Positions 10,928-20,042 of a stretch of DNA of 64,000 nt are shown here, one piece after another. The stretch lies in NCBI RefSeq assembly GCF_004341105.1, contig NZ_SLZK01000004.1:496001-560000 (forward strand), given 5' to 3'. The translations under genes were made by a program, and so were the position numbers. Under the pieces are notes generated by a model. That model was given only the letters and a program-made list of their open reading frames with translations. It was not told the origin of the DNA and made no database searches. The DNA comes from Rhizobium sp. BK418 (lineage in GTDB: Bacteria > Pseudomonadota > Alphaproteobacteria > Rhizobiales > Rhizobiaceae). Positions within the stretch are counted from its first letter, which is position 1. Each line of letters starts with the position of its first letter.

Positions 10928-11224
10928 GTGAGATCTCGTGTCGCCTAACAGGGAATCGGACAATGACGCAAAAATGTTTGAGCCAAATAAATACCGTTGT
11001 CACTGAGTTAGATCAGTGACGTGTGACGAACCCGCCCTAGAGTGTAACAAACACTGGCTCAGGACCGAGGACAGCAGAACCAAATCCGCCTTGGCCCCTC
11101 GACGACGCGAGTATTGAAGCGCATAACCTTCCCAACGTCGAGGAACAAGATCTTCTCGGGGAGGGCAGATGCATTGAAGATATACGAGGCCGGTCCCGCG
11201 TAACGCCGAACCGCCCCTGGCTGA
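10928..11224 (-). promoter_or_regulatory. Upstream region of the phosphorylase gene with two inverted repeats
   Basis: No gene is seen in these 297 bases. Perfect inverted repeat GTCACTGA-6-TCAGTGAC lies at 10999-11020 and AGTGT-5-ACACT at 11041-11055, about 70 to 130 bases ahead of the ATG. Their position fits operators of a repressor or activator for the phosphorylase gene. A minus-strand open frame through 11059-11289 is not recognised as a protein and overlaps the SDR gene end. Confidence 0.4.
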
Positions 11225-11980
11225 CTAGATGTTCTGACCGCCGGACACTTCAATGCGCTGTGCCGTGACCCAGCCGTTGTCAGGCCCAATCAGGCTGGCG
11301 ACCATCGGGCCGATATCGTCGGGCAACCCGACACGGCCGAGGGCGATCATGTTTGCGAATGCCTCGTTATAGGCCGGCGTATCACGAACCGCGCCGCCCA
11401 GGAAGTCTGTCGCAATCGCGCCCGGAGCGACCGTATTCGCTGTGATGCCGCGACTTCCGAGCTCTTTCGCCAGGTAGAGCGTGAGGATTTCGACCGCTCC
11501 CTTAGCTGCGGAGTAGGCCGAAAACCCCGGGTAGGAAACGCGGGTGAGGCCGGACGAGAAGTTGACGATACGACCGCCATCGACAAGGAGCGGGAGCAGG
11601 GTCTGGGTCAGGAAGAAGACGCCCTTGACGTGGACATTGAAGAGATTGTCGAATTGCACTTCCGTGGTCTCCGCGAAAGCCGCCATCTCACCATGACCGG
11701 CATTGTTGATGAGATGATCGAAATTGGTGCGCGACCAGGTAACCGTCAGGGCGGATCGAACGGCTTCCGCGAAGGCCGGGAACGCCGATGTGGTACCGAC
11801 GTCGAGCTGCAGCGCCACCGCCTTGCGGCCGAGAGCTTCTATTTCGGCCACAACGGCATTGGCTTCTTCTGCGCCATTTCGGTAGGTCAAAATCACATCG
11901 CCACCATGCTTGGCGATGCTGATGGCGGTGTTACGTCCAAGGCCGCGGCTGCCGCCTGTTACAATTGAGATCGTCGTCAT
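11225..11980 (-). CDS. Short-chain dehydrogenase/reductase
   Basis: A 251-residue classical SDR. The N-terminal NAD(P)-binding motif TGGSRGLG is at about residues 8-15, the NNAG motif near 91, and the catalytic Tyr/Lys in YSAAK near 155-159. The C-terminal half keeps the usual NTVAPGAIATDF loop. A good ribosome site (AAGGAG) lies 8 bases before the ATG. It is transcribed divergently from an AraC-family regulator whose relatives often control an adjacent SDR or oxidoreductase gene, so regulation by that neighbour is likely. The substrate cannot be inferred. Confidence 0.9.
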   Translation of the reverse strand: MTTISIVTGGSRGLGRNTAISIAKHGGDVILTYRNGAEEANAVVAEIEALGRKAVALQLDVGTTSAFPAFAEAVRSALTVTWSRTNFDHLINNAGHGEMAAFAETTEVQFDNLFNVHVKGVFFLTQTLLPLLVDGGRIVNFSSGLTRVSYPGFSAYSAAKGAVEILTLYLAKELGSRGITANTVAPGAIATDFLGGAVRDTPAYNEAFANMIALGRVGLPDDIGPMVASLIGPDNGWVTAQRIEVSGGQNI

Positions 11981-11995
11981 AGGTCAACTCCTTTT

Positions 11996-12016
11996 GTGCT
12001 GATTGCTGATCAGCAC
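11996..12016. promoter_or_regulatory. Operator-like palindrome between the SDR and AraC genes
   Basis: GTGCTGAT-5-ATCAGCAC forms a perfect inverted repeat, and inside it TGCTGATCAGCA (12004-12015) is a perfect 12-base palindrome. It lies 16 bases upstream of the SDR start in the divergent promoter region. A binding site for the adjacent regulator, or for another repressor, is plausible. Confidence 0.45.
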
Positions 12017-12199
12017 TATGCTCTCAACTGGATTGGAACTGCTGCCTATTTCTCCAAACGAGTTGCCTATTTATCCGAAAGCGAAGCATGCCACCGTCTC
12101 GCCTGCTTGCAGTATGGCTCGAAGGCTTGCTAATCTGGCATTGCCGAAGGCCGGCGACAAACTCGACTTGCCTTTTTCTCCATTGTCGCAGGGGGTGTA

Positions 12200-13087
12200 A
12201 TGAGTTTGCTGGATATCGTCCGCCGTCATGCAGACGTCAACGTCGATCGCTTCGGAGCGGCAGTAACCCCGATCGCCGGTCTCACGGCTATCCGCGCCTT
12301 GAACCCAAGCGAAATCCAGTTTGCGATCAACAGGCCTCTGGTTGCGCTGGTTCTCCAGGGTCGAAAGAGAGTGAGCATCGGGTCGGAAACATTCGACTTC
12401 GGAGCAGGGGATAGCCTCCTGATCACCGCGGATGTCCCCACGGTGAGCCAAATCACAACGGCAAGCCGCATTGCTCCCTATTATTCTCTCGTTCTAGAAC
12501 TCGACCTCGCCATGATTCGCGAACTGGGTTCGGAAATTGGTCCAATGACAGCTTCGACCTCGAAACCCGTTAGCGTAGACCCGACGGAAACCGAGGTCGC
12601 GGACATCGCCACGAGGCTCATGGGCCTCATCGATCGGCCCTCAGTCATGCCGATCCTGGCGAGGCAGCATCTAAGGGAGATGCACTTCTGGCTGATGACC
12701 GGCAAGCACGGAGCACCAATGCGGGCGCTCGGTCAGACAGATAGCCACGCGGAGAGAATTGGTCGTGCTGTTGCCGTCATCCGCGAAGGCTTCGCTCGTC
12801 CCTTACGGGTGAATGAGCTTGCCGAGACGGCGGGCATGAGCCTTTCGTCATTTCATCAGCATTTTCGCACAGTCACCACATTGTCACCACTTCAGTTCCA
12901 GAAGCAGTTGCGCCTGATCGAGGCGCGAAGGCAGATGATCTCGGAAGGCATTCCGGCCAGTTCGGCTGCGTATTCCGTCGGCTATGAGAGCGTCACGCAG
13001 TTCACGAGGGAATATGCCCGCCAGTTTGGGGCGCCGCCCGTTCGTGATCTCAAGGCGTTGCTGCAAAATGGCGTAACCGTTGCGTGA
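12200..13087 (+). CDS. AraC-family transcriptional regulator
   Basis: A 295-residue regulator. The N-terminal ~150 residues match the AraC_N (cupin-like) sensing domain, for example LVALVLQGRKRVSIG near residue 50. The C-terminal ~100 residues hold the double helix-turn-helix domain, with LAETAGMSLSSFHQHFR and SVGYESVTQFTREYARQFG as the two recognition parts. A strong purine-rich ribosome site (GCAGGGGG) precedes the ATG. It is divergent from the SDR gene and probably activates it in response to a small molecule or oxidised compound. It converges on cysG at its 3' end. Confidence 0.92.
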   Translation: MSLLDIVRRHADVNVDRFGAAVTPIAGLTAIRALNPSEIQFAINRPLVALVLQGRKRVSIGSETFDFGAGDSLLITADVPTVSQITTASRIAPYYSLVLELDLAMIRELGSEIGPMTASTSKPVSVDPTETEVADIATRLMGLIDRPSVMPILARQHLREMHFWLMTGKHGAPMRALGQTDSHAERIGRAVAVIREGFARPLRVNELAETAGMSLSSFHQHFRTVTTLSPLQFQKQLRLIEARRQMISEGIPASSAAYSVGYESVTQFTREYARQFGAPPVRDLKALLQNGVTVA

Positions 13088-13128
13088 GTTTGCCAACACA
13101 AGCTTTTGTTTAGCGTTCCGGCGTTTCC

Positions 13129-14604
13129 TTAAGCCTGGGCAAAGAACGGCAGATTGGCTTCAGCCGTCAGGTCGCAAGCGGCAAAAACATTCCCGACGCC
13201 GATCAATACTGGCCGGTCGAGGCCCATTTCCGCCATGGCCGAAGAAAGGCCGTCCAGACTGCCGGCCCAGCGCCGCTCGTCGCTGTTGGCAACAGAGCTG
13301 ACGATCACAACCGGCGTTCCTGCATCGAGACCAGCGTCGATCAGCCTCGTCTGTATGGCGCCGGCTGTTCGGCCACCCATGTAAAAGACCGTGGTCTTGT
13401 TTCGGTCTGCAAGCGCCTGCCAGTCGATCGTCTCCGGCAGCTCGCCGTGGCGCGAATGGCCGGTGACGAACTGTACGCTTTGCGCATGATCGCGATGTGT
13501 CAAGGAAATGCCGAGCCGCGACGCCATAGCGCTCGCCGCCGTAATGCCAGGTACCACCTCGACCGGAATATCATGCTGTCTCAGATAGGCGATTTCCTCG
13601 CCGGCGCGGCCGAAGATCATAGGGTCGCCGGATTTCAGCCGGGCGACATTCTTGCCGGCCGTGGCGAAGGTCAGCATCATCTCGTTGATATCTTCCTGCC
13701 GGCAGCTGGTTCGGCCGCCGCGCTTGCCGACGAGCAGGCGCTTTGCTTCACGCCGCGCAAGTTCGAGAACCTCGTCCGACACCAGATCGTCGAAGAGGAT
13801 GACATCGGCCGCCTGCAATGCCCGCACGGCCTTCAGCGTCAGATACTCCGCGTCGCCGGGGCCGGCGCCGACAAGCGTCACGCGTCCAACCGGACGTGTG
13901 TGAGCTCGCCGTTGCGTCTCGGCGAGCAGATCGAGTGCACTGGCCTCAGTCGGTACACTTGCAAAGGCGCGATCGACAAAGCGCTCCCAGAAAGCGCGAC
14001 GCTCTCTTCCGGGTTTCAAGCGAAGAGCAATCTCATCACGCAGCGATTGGGCAAGAGTCGCCCATGACTTCAAAGATGAAGGCAGCAGCGTTTCGATGCG
14101 GCGGCGAATGGCTTGCGCGAGGATGGGTGCCGCGCCATCCGTCGAGATCGACACCACGACTGGGGAGCGGTTGACGATGGAGCCGAACTGAAACTGGCAG
14201 AAAGCCGGCTTATCGATGACGTTGACCGGGACACCGGCCAGCTTCGCGGCCTCGAAGAACTGCCGGGCGTCGGCTTCGTCTTCACAATCGGCAACGGCAA
14301 GTGCTGCCCCCGCAAATATATCCTCGTGCCATACTGTGTGACGATGGATGAGCGCGCTTTCCGGATGCGTGGAACCGCGTTCGACGAGAGCAGCACAGGC
14401 TTCGCTGAGCCGGTCGGCATAGATCTCAACCTGCGCGCCGCAGGCAGCGAGTAATTCCGCTTTCCAGGCGCAGGCGTCGGAGCCGCCCGCGACGATGACC
14501 CGTTGTCCGGCGAGCGCCCAGAAAACCGGCAGCTTGGCGAGCGGCGCCATGCGGGCAGGCGCCCGCTCGGCAATCTCATTCGGCAGCATCTGCAACACAG
14601 GCAT
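13129..14604 (-). CDS. cysG: Siroheme synthase CysG
   Basis: A 491-residue fused enzyme that makes siroheme from uroporphyrinogen III. Residues ~20-230 form the precorrin-2 dehydrogenase/ferrochelatase part, with the NAD site around VIVAGGSDACAWKAELL. Residues ~240-480 form the SAM-dependent uroporphyrinogen III methyltransferase, with VTLVGAGPGDAEYLTLKAVR, the RLKSGDPMIFGR motif and VVPGITAASAMAS. Siroheme is the cofactor of NirB, encoded three genes upstream in the same operon. The start overlaps the end of nasA by 29 bases, so it is co-translated as the last gene of the nitrate operon. Confidence 0.96.
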   Translation of the reverse strand: MPVLQMLPNEIAERAPARMAPLAKLPVFWALAGQRVIVAGGSDACAWKAELLAACGAQVEIYADRLSEACAALVERGSTHPESALIHRHTVWHEDIFAGAALAVADCEDEADARQFFEAAKLAGVPVNVIDKPAFCQFQFGSIVNRSPVVVSISTDGAAPILAQAIRRRIETLLPSSLKSWATLAQSLRDEIALRLKPGRERRAFWERFVDRAFASVPTEASALDLLAETQRRAHTRPVGRVTLVGAGPGDAEYLTLKAVRALQAADVILFDDLVSDEVLELARREAKRLLVGKRGGRTSCRQEDINEMMLTFATAGKNVARLKSGDPMIFGRAGEEIAYLRQHDIPVEVVPGITAASAMASRLGISLTHRDHAQSVQFVTGHSRHGELPETIDWQALADRNKTTVFYMGGRTAGAIQTRLIDAGLDAGTPVVIVSSVANSDERRWAGSLDGLSSAMAEMGLDRPVLIGVGNVFAACDLTAEANLPFFAQA

Positions 14605-17236
14605 TGATGATCCCCCTGATTTCGGCGCGGCACGAACCGCAATTGGTGCCGGCTTTCAGTTCGTTTCCGATCGCCTCAACGCTGCGGCAGCCTGAACGTA
14701 CGGCGGCAACGATCTGGTTGACGCCGATGCTGAAACAGGAGCAGACCGTCGCTCCCGGATCGGGCCTGTCGGCACCCGGTCGGCCGGCAATGATGGCAAA
14801 GCGGCGGCGCTGATCACGGTGATCTGCCGTCAACTGCGACACCGCCCAGTTACGCGCAACGGCAACCGGCCCTCTAGCGAGGAAGAGCGCTGCAAGCAGC
14901 CTCTCTTCATCGAAAAAGGCAATACGCCGGTCTCCCGATTGCCGGTCGGCATAGCCTATTGGCTCGACATGGTCGGGAATGGCGAAGATCTGCCTGCACC
15001 ATGCCGTCCAGTCTTCGTGCCCATTGTTGAAGGCAAGTTCCAGCCGCCAGCCACCATCTGCCTTCGCAAGCGCCCAATAGTCCGCATCGGAAACCTCTGG
15101 TTTGGCCGCGCTGACGGCAAAGCCATAATAATCTGCGCGATAACGGCCGATGGCGACAGCAACATTCTTAGAAGCCGGCTGACCGGAATGCGGATCGGTT
15201 GCCGGATTGACGACGGCGCCGATCCGCGCCTGTGCGGAATTCTGGTCGCTCCAATGCATCGGTACGAAGATGCTGCCGCGCGCCTGCCGCTCCGTCACTA
15301 GCGCGCGGATGACAGCCTTTCCGTAAGCGCTTTCGACCCGAACCAGAGCCGCATCCGCCACGCCGAGCTCCATCGCGTCGCGCGGATGAATTTCGGCGAA
15401 AGGTTCGGCGATATGGGAAGACAGTCGCGCGCTCTTTCCTGTGCGTGTCATCGTGTGCCACTGGTCGCGAATCCGCCCGGTGTTCAGCGTGAAAGGATAG
15501 GCTGCATCCGTTCTGTCGGTTGCCGGAGCATCGACGGCAATAAAGCGCGCCTTGCGATCGGGGTGGAAAAAGCCACCTTCGGCGAAGAACCGCGTTTCTC
15601 TTTTCTCCGCTCCTAAAGGCTGCGGCCACTGGAATGGTTTCAGCGCATCATAGGCTGGTGCTCTCGTCTCCGCATAGGCGCCGACATCGAAGTCGCGGCT
15701 GCCGTCATTCTCAAAGGCGGAAAGGGCTGCATGTTCGGCGAAAATATCAGCCGGCGAGGCATAGTCGAAGGCTGCCGAAAAGCCCATCCTGCGGCCGACT
15801 TCGGCCATTTGCCACCAGTCGGCACGTGCCTCGCCCGGCGGGTCGAGAAAAGGACGTTGCCTCGATATGCGACGTTCCGAATTGGTGACTGTGCCATCTT
15901 TCTCGCCCCAGCCGAGCGATGGCAGGAGCACATGGGCGTGTCGTGTCGTATCGGTCTTTTGTAAGATGTCGGACACGACGACGAAAGGACAGGTTGCAAT
16001 CGCCGCCTCGACCCTGGTGGCATCGGGCAGGGAGACGACGGGATTGGTCGCCATGATCCAGAGCGCCTTGACGCGCCCATCCTCGACCGCCCGGAACAGG
16101 TCGACAGCTTTCAGGCCGGGTTTTGCGGCGATATCGGGTGCGTTCCAGAAGCGCTGCACCCGGTCGCGATCATCGGCACGTTCGATCGCCATATGGGCGG
16201 CAAGCATATTTGCAAGCCCGCCGACCTCGCGCCCACCCATGGCATTTGGTTGTCCCGTCAGCGAAAATGGCCCCATGCCGGGCCGGCCTATGCGGCCGGT
16301 CGCCAGGTGGCAATTGATGATCGCATTCACCTTGTCGGTGCCCGAAGCGGACTGGTTGACGCCCTGGCTATAGCAAGTGACAACCCTTTCGGTCGTCTCG
16401 AACAGACGGAAAAACTCTCTTACCTGCATAGCCGGCAGGCCGGTCCGGTCGAGCAGTTCATCGGATGTCTGCGCTGCAGCAGCGGCAAAGGCCGCGCCGA
16501 AACCTTCCGTATAGGCGCCGATATAGTTCTGATCGATGGAGGGGCTCGCCGCGAGGTGGGCGAGCAGTCCCATGAAGAGAGCCACGTCGCCGTCGGGCCT
16601 TATGGCCAGATGCAGATCGGCGATATCGCATGTCATCGTCCGGCGCGGATCGATGACGACAATCTTCAGGCCGGGCCGGGCCGCTTTGGCGGCTGCCAGC
16701 CTCTGGTAAATAACGGGATGGCACCAGGCGAGATTCGAGCCGGTCAGGATGACGAGATCGGCAAGTTCCAGATCCTCATAGAGGCCCGGCACGGTATCGG
16801 ATCCGAAAGCGCGGCGATGGCCGGCGACCGAAGAGGACATGCAGAGGCGGGAATTGGTATCGATATTGGCCGAGCCGATAAAGCCTTTCATCAGCTTGTT
16901 GGCGACATAATAGTCTTCGGTCAGCAACTGCCCAGACACATAAAAGGCGACAGAGTCCGGCCCGAATTCGGCGATGGTGTCGGCAAAACGCTGCGCGACA
17001 AGATCAAGGGCCTCGTCCCATTCGGCCTGCCTGCCTTCGATTTCCGGATGCAGGAGGCGGCCGTCGAGATCGATCGTTTCGGCAAGTGCTGACCCCTTGG
17101 AACAGAGCCGGCCGAAATTGGCCGGATGCTCGGGATCGCCTTTCACGGTCACGCTGCCTGCCTCGTCCACCTTGGCGATCACGCCGCAGCCTACGCCGCA
17201 ATAGGGACAGGTGGTCTTGACCTCCTTCTCCATCAT
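14576..17236 (-). CDS. nasA: Assimilatory nitrate reductase, molybdenum subunit NasA
   Basis: An 886-residue cytoplasmic molybdopterin enzyme that reduces nitrate to nitrite. The N-terminal CPYCGVGCGV plus GRLCSKGSAL provide the four cysteines of a [4Fe-4S] cluster. The molybdopterin-binding domains follow (YVSGQLLTEDYYVANKL, NSRLCMSSSVAGHRRAFG). The last ~55 residues are a BFD-like [2Fe-2S] domain with CSC and CGSC motifs, as in Klebsiella-type NasA. The ATG at 17236 overlaps the stop of nirD as ATGA; a second ATG follows directly. Electron donor (NADH or ferredoxin) is not shown; no separate nasC-type subunit is in the window. Confidence 0.96.
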   Translation of the reverse strand: MMEKEVKTTCPYCGVGCGVIAKVDEAGSVTVKGDPEHPANFGRLCSKGSALAETIDLDGRLLHPEIEGRQAEWDEALDLVAQRFADTIAEFGPDSVAFYVSGQLLTEDYYVANKLMKGFIGSANIDTNSRLCMSSSVAGHRRAFGSDTVPGLYEDLELADLVILTGSNLAWCHPVIYQRLAAAKAARPGLKIVVIDPRRTMTCDIADLHLAIRPDGDVALFMGLLAHLAASPSIDQNYIGAYTEGFGAAFAAAAAQTSDELLDRTGLPAMQVREFFRLFETTERVVTCYSQGVNQSASGTDKVNAIINCHLATGRIGRPGMGPFSLTGQPNAMGGREVGGLANMLAAHMAIERADDRDRVQRFWNAPDIAAKPGLKAVDLFRAVEDGRVKALWIMATNPVVSLPDATRVEAAIATCPFVVVSDILQKTDTTRHAHVLLPSLGWGEKDGTVTNSERRISRQRPFLDPPGEARADWWQMAEVGRRMGFSAAFDYASPADIFAEHAALSAFENDGSRDFDVGAYAETRAPAYDALKPFQWPQPLGAEKRETRFFAEGGFFHPDRKARFIAVDAPATDRTDAAYPFTLNTGRIRDQWHTMTRTGKSARLSSHIAEPFAEIHPRDAMELGVADAALVRVESAYGKAVIRALVTERQARGSIFVPMHWSDQNSAQARIGAVVNPATDPHSGQPASKNVAVAIGRYRADYYGFAVSAAKPEVSDADYWALAKADGGWRLELAFNNGHEDWTAWCRQIFAIPDHVEPIGYADRQSGDRRIAFFDEERLLAALFLARGPVAVARNWAVSQLTADHRDQRRRFAIIAGRPGADRPDPGATVCSCFSIGVNQIVAAVRSGCRSVEAIGNELKAGTNCGSCRAEIRGIINACVADAAE

Positions 17237-17562
17237 TCGGCCGCCATCATCAGGCTTTCGAGTGCGATATAAAGCGAGCCTCCCTCGTTCTTGAGCGGGA
17301 TCGTCCGCACCGCGCCGTCATCGGCGCCAAGCGCCTTGCCGGTTTCCAGCGAAATCACCCAGTTGTGTAGCGGGCAGGTGACGGCATTGCCGTGCACAAT
17401 ACCCTCTGAAAGCGGCCCGCCTTTGTGCGGGCAGCGGTTTTCGATCGCATAGACCTCATCCTCGCCGGTGCGAAAGACGGCGATGTTCATATGCGGGGTC
17501 TTGACGCAGCGCGAACCGCGCAGCGGGATATCCGAGATATCGCCGATCGGGTGCCAGTTCAT
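17233..17562 (-). CDS. nirD: Nitrite reductase small subunit NirD
   Basis: A 109-residue Rieske-like protein, the small subunit of NADH-dependent assimilatory nitrite reductase. The [2Fe-2S] ligand motifs are present as CPHKGGPLSEG and CPLHNW, as expected for members that keep the cluster. It starts 11 bases after nirB ends, with AGGAG upstream, and its stop overlaps the nasA start. Confidence 0.95.
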   Translation of the reverse strand: MNWHPIGDISDIPLRGSRCVKTPHMNIAVFRTGEDEVYAIENRCPHKGGPLSEGIVHGNAVTCPLHNWVISLETGKALGADDGAVRTIPLKNEGGSLYIALESLMMAAE

Positions 17563-17573
17563 GATCGTTCTCC

Positions 17574-20024
17574 TTATTCGGCTGCCTGACTGAAACCGAT
17601 GGTCGCCATCGGCCGGAATTCGTGCTTGTCCTTGCCGGAGACACGCTCAGACCAAGGATCGACCTGCGCGAATTTCTGGGAGAAGACGAAGCGCTCGTAG
17701 TAGGCCTTGCGCTTGTCGTGATCCTCCATGATCTGCCGGCGGATTTCATCCAGGCCGATGCGCTTGGCCCATTTGTAGATGCGCTCGAGATAACGGGCCT
17801 GTTCACGGTACATCTGCGTCAGCGCCACGATATGTTCGAGCGCTTCGTCCTCGGTCTTGACCAGGCCGAGTACTTCGGTGCCCTTGATGTCGAGGCCCGC
17901 GGCGCCGGCGAAATGGATCTCGAAGCCGGAATCCACGCAGATGACCCCAATATCCTTACAGGTCGCCTCGGCGCAGTTTCGCGGACATCCCGACACTGCC
18001 ATCTTCAATTTGGCCGGCGTCCAGGAGCCCCACATGAATTTCTCGATCCGGATGCCGAGCCCGGTGGAATCCTGCGTGCCGAAGCGGCACCAGTCGGAGC
18101 CGACACAGGTCTTCACCGTGCGCAGGCCCTTGGCATAGGCCTGGCCGGAGACGAAACCGGCCTTGCCAAGATCGGCCCAGACGGCCGGCAGGTCTTCCTT
18201 TTCGACGCCGAGAAGGTCGATGCGCTGGCCACCCGTCACCTTGACCATGGGGATTGAGAATTTGTCCACGACATCGGCGATGGCACGCAATTCACCGGAA
18301 CTGGTGACGCCTCCCCACATGCGCGGCACCACGGAGTAGGTGCCGTCCTTTTGAATGTTGGCGTGAACGCGCTCGTTGATGAAGCGCGACTGGTAATCGT
18401 CGGCATATTCGTCGGGCCAGTCACAAACGAGGTAGTAGTTGAGTGCCGGGCGACATTTCGCGCATCCGCCTGAAGTCTTCCATTCCAGTTCCTGCATGAT
18501 AGCGGGTATGGTCTTCAGCTTTTTCGCCTTGATGAGGCGGCGCACATCGTCATGGCCAAGCTCGGTGCAGGTGCACATCGGCTGGACGGCCTTCGGATTA
18601 TAGGTGTCGCCGAGCGTCAGCGACATCAGCTGTTCAACAAGGCCGGTGCAGGAGCCGCAAGAGGCGGAGGCCTTCGTGTGGGCGCGCACATCGTCAAGCG
18701 ACGTCAGCCCCTTAGCCGTGATTGTTGATGTGATTTTCCCCTTGCAAACGCCGTTACAGCCACAGATTTCCGCATCATCCGGCAAGGCTGCAACGGCCGC
18801 CATAGGGTCCAGCGGGGACCCTCCCTGGTAGGCCTGGCCGAAAATCAGCGTGTCGCGCATGTCGGAGATGTCGACCGCCTTTTTCTTAAGATCGTTGAAC
18901 CAGGCGCCATCGGACGTTTCGCCATAAAGCACTGTGCCGATAATGCGATTGTCCTTGAGCACGAGGCGCTTATAGACGCCGGCGGTCGCATCACGCAGTA
19001 CGATTTCCTGCCGGTCATCGCCATCGGCGAAATCACCGAGAGAATAGAGCTCGATACCGGTGACCTTGAGCTTTGTCGGCGTGTCGGAATGTACGAAACC
19101 TGGCTTCGTATCGCCGGAAAGATGGGCGGCAGCAACCCGGGCCATTTCATAAAGCGGTGCAACGAGGCCATAGACCATGCCGCCCACCTCGGCGCATTCA
19201 CCGAGCGCGTAGATATTACCATCCGAAGTCTGCATGCCGGCGTCGACGACGATGCCGCGGTTGACGGCGAGCCCGGCATCCTTGGCGAGATTAACGTTCG
19301 GACGAATGCCGACCGCCATGACGACAAGCGTCGCCGGAATGATCGTGCCGTTATCGAGCTCGACGCCTTCCACCTTGCCGTTGCCGATGATTTGTTTGGT
19401 ATTGGCCTTGCAGACTACCTTGATGCCGCGCTCTTCGACCGCCTTCTGCAGGAGGTAACCGGCGGCGGGATCGAGCTGGCGCTCCATCAATGTCGGCATG
19501 ACGTGCAGCACGGTGACATCCATGCCTCGCTGGGCAAGGCCGGCAGCCGCTTCAAGTCCGAGCAGGCCGCCGCCGATGACGATGGCCTTCTCGCGCGACT
19601 GCGCTGCCAGCAGCATGGCCTGCACGTCGTCAAGATCGCGATAGGTGATGACGCCGGGCAGATCTTTGCCGGGAACGGGAATGATGAAGGGTACCGAGCC
19701 GGTAGCAATCACCAGCTTGTCGTAGCTTTCAGTGACACCATGATCCGACGTGACGGTCTTTGCGATACGATCGATGTTGACGATCTTGTGGCCCTTGTAG
19801 AGCGTAATGCCGTGCTTGATGTACCAACCGTCGCCGTGAATGATGATCTGCTCGTAGTCCTTTTCTCCCGAAAGGACTGGCGACAGCATGATGCGGTCGT
19901 AATTGACGCGAGGCTCGGCGTTGAAGATCGTAACGTCGTAGCGGCCGGGCGCCTGTTCGAAGAGATGTTCCAGCATGCGCCCGGGCGCCATGCCATTGCC
20001 GATGATGACGAGTTTTTCAGTCAT
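17574..20024 (-). CDS. nirB: Nitrite reductase large subunit NirB
   Basis: An 816-residue subunit that reduces nitrite to ammonium with NADH. The N-terminal FAD/NAD(P)-binding domains carry VIIGNGMAPG and VIGGGLLGLEAA. A BFD-type [2Fe-2S] domain lies near residue 420 (CGCNGVCKG) with its second half CGSC near 460. The sulfite/nitrite reductase C-terminal domains bind siroheme and [4Fe-4S] through cysteines around residues 640-690 (GSDWCRFG, GCPRNCAEATC). It acts with NirD in the cytoplasm. A ribosome site (AAGGACCTG) precedes the ATG, 18 bases after narK. Confidence 0.96.
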   Translation of the reverse strand: MTEKLVIIGNGMAPGRMLEHLFEQAPGRYDVTIFNAEPRVNYDRIMLSPVLSGEKDYEQIIIHGDGWYIKHGITLYKGHKIVNIDRIAKTVTSDHGVTESYDKLVIATGSVPFIIPVPGKDLPGVITYRDLDDVQAMLLAAQSREKAIVIGGGLLGLEAAAGLAQRGMDVTVLHVMPTLMERQLDPAAGYLLQKAVEERGIKVVCKANTKQIIGNGKVEGVELDNGTIIPATLVVMAVGIRPNVNLAKDAGLAVNRGIVVDAGMQTSDGNIYALGECAEVGGMVYGLVAPLYEMARVAAAHLSGDTKPGFVHSDTPTKLKVTGIELYSLGDFADGDDRQEIVLRDATAGVYKRLVLKDNRIIGTVLYGETSDGAWFNDLKKKAVDISDMRDTLIFGQAYQGGSPLDPMAAVAALPDDAEICGCNGVCKGKITSTITAKGLTSLDDVRAHTKASASCGSCTGLVEQLMSLTLGDTYNPKAVQPMCTCTELGHDDVRRLIKAKKLKTIPAIMQELEWKTSGGCAKCRPALNYYLVCDWPDEYADDYQSRFINERVHANIQKDGTYSVVPRMWGGVTSSGELRAIADVVDKFSIPMVKVTGGQRIDLLGVEKEDLPAVWADLGKAGFVSGQAYAKGLRTVKTCVGSDWCRFGTQDSTGLGIRIEKFMWGSWTPAKLKMAVSGCPRNCAEATCKDIGVICVDSGFEIHFAGAAGLDIKGTEVLGLVKTEDEALEHIVALTQMYREQARYLERIYKWAKRIGLDEIRRQIMEDHDKRKAYYERFVFSQKFAQVDPWSERVSGKDKHEFRPMATIGFSQAAE

Positions 20025-20042
20025 TATTTACAGGTCCTTGGA

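Noticed and set aside
11059..11289. 76-residue minus-strand frame overlapping the SDR stop
   Set aside because: No recognisable protein, no ribosome site, overlaps a certain gene out of frame.
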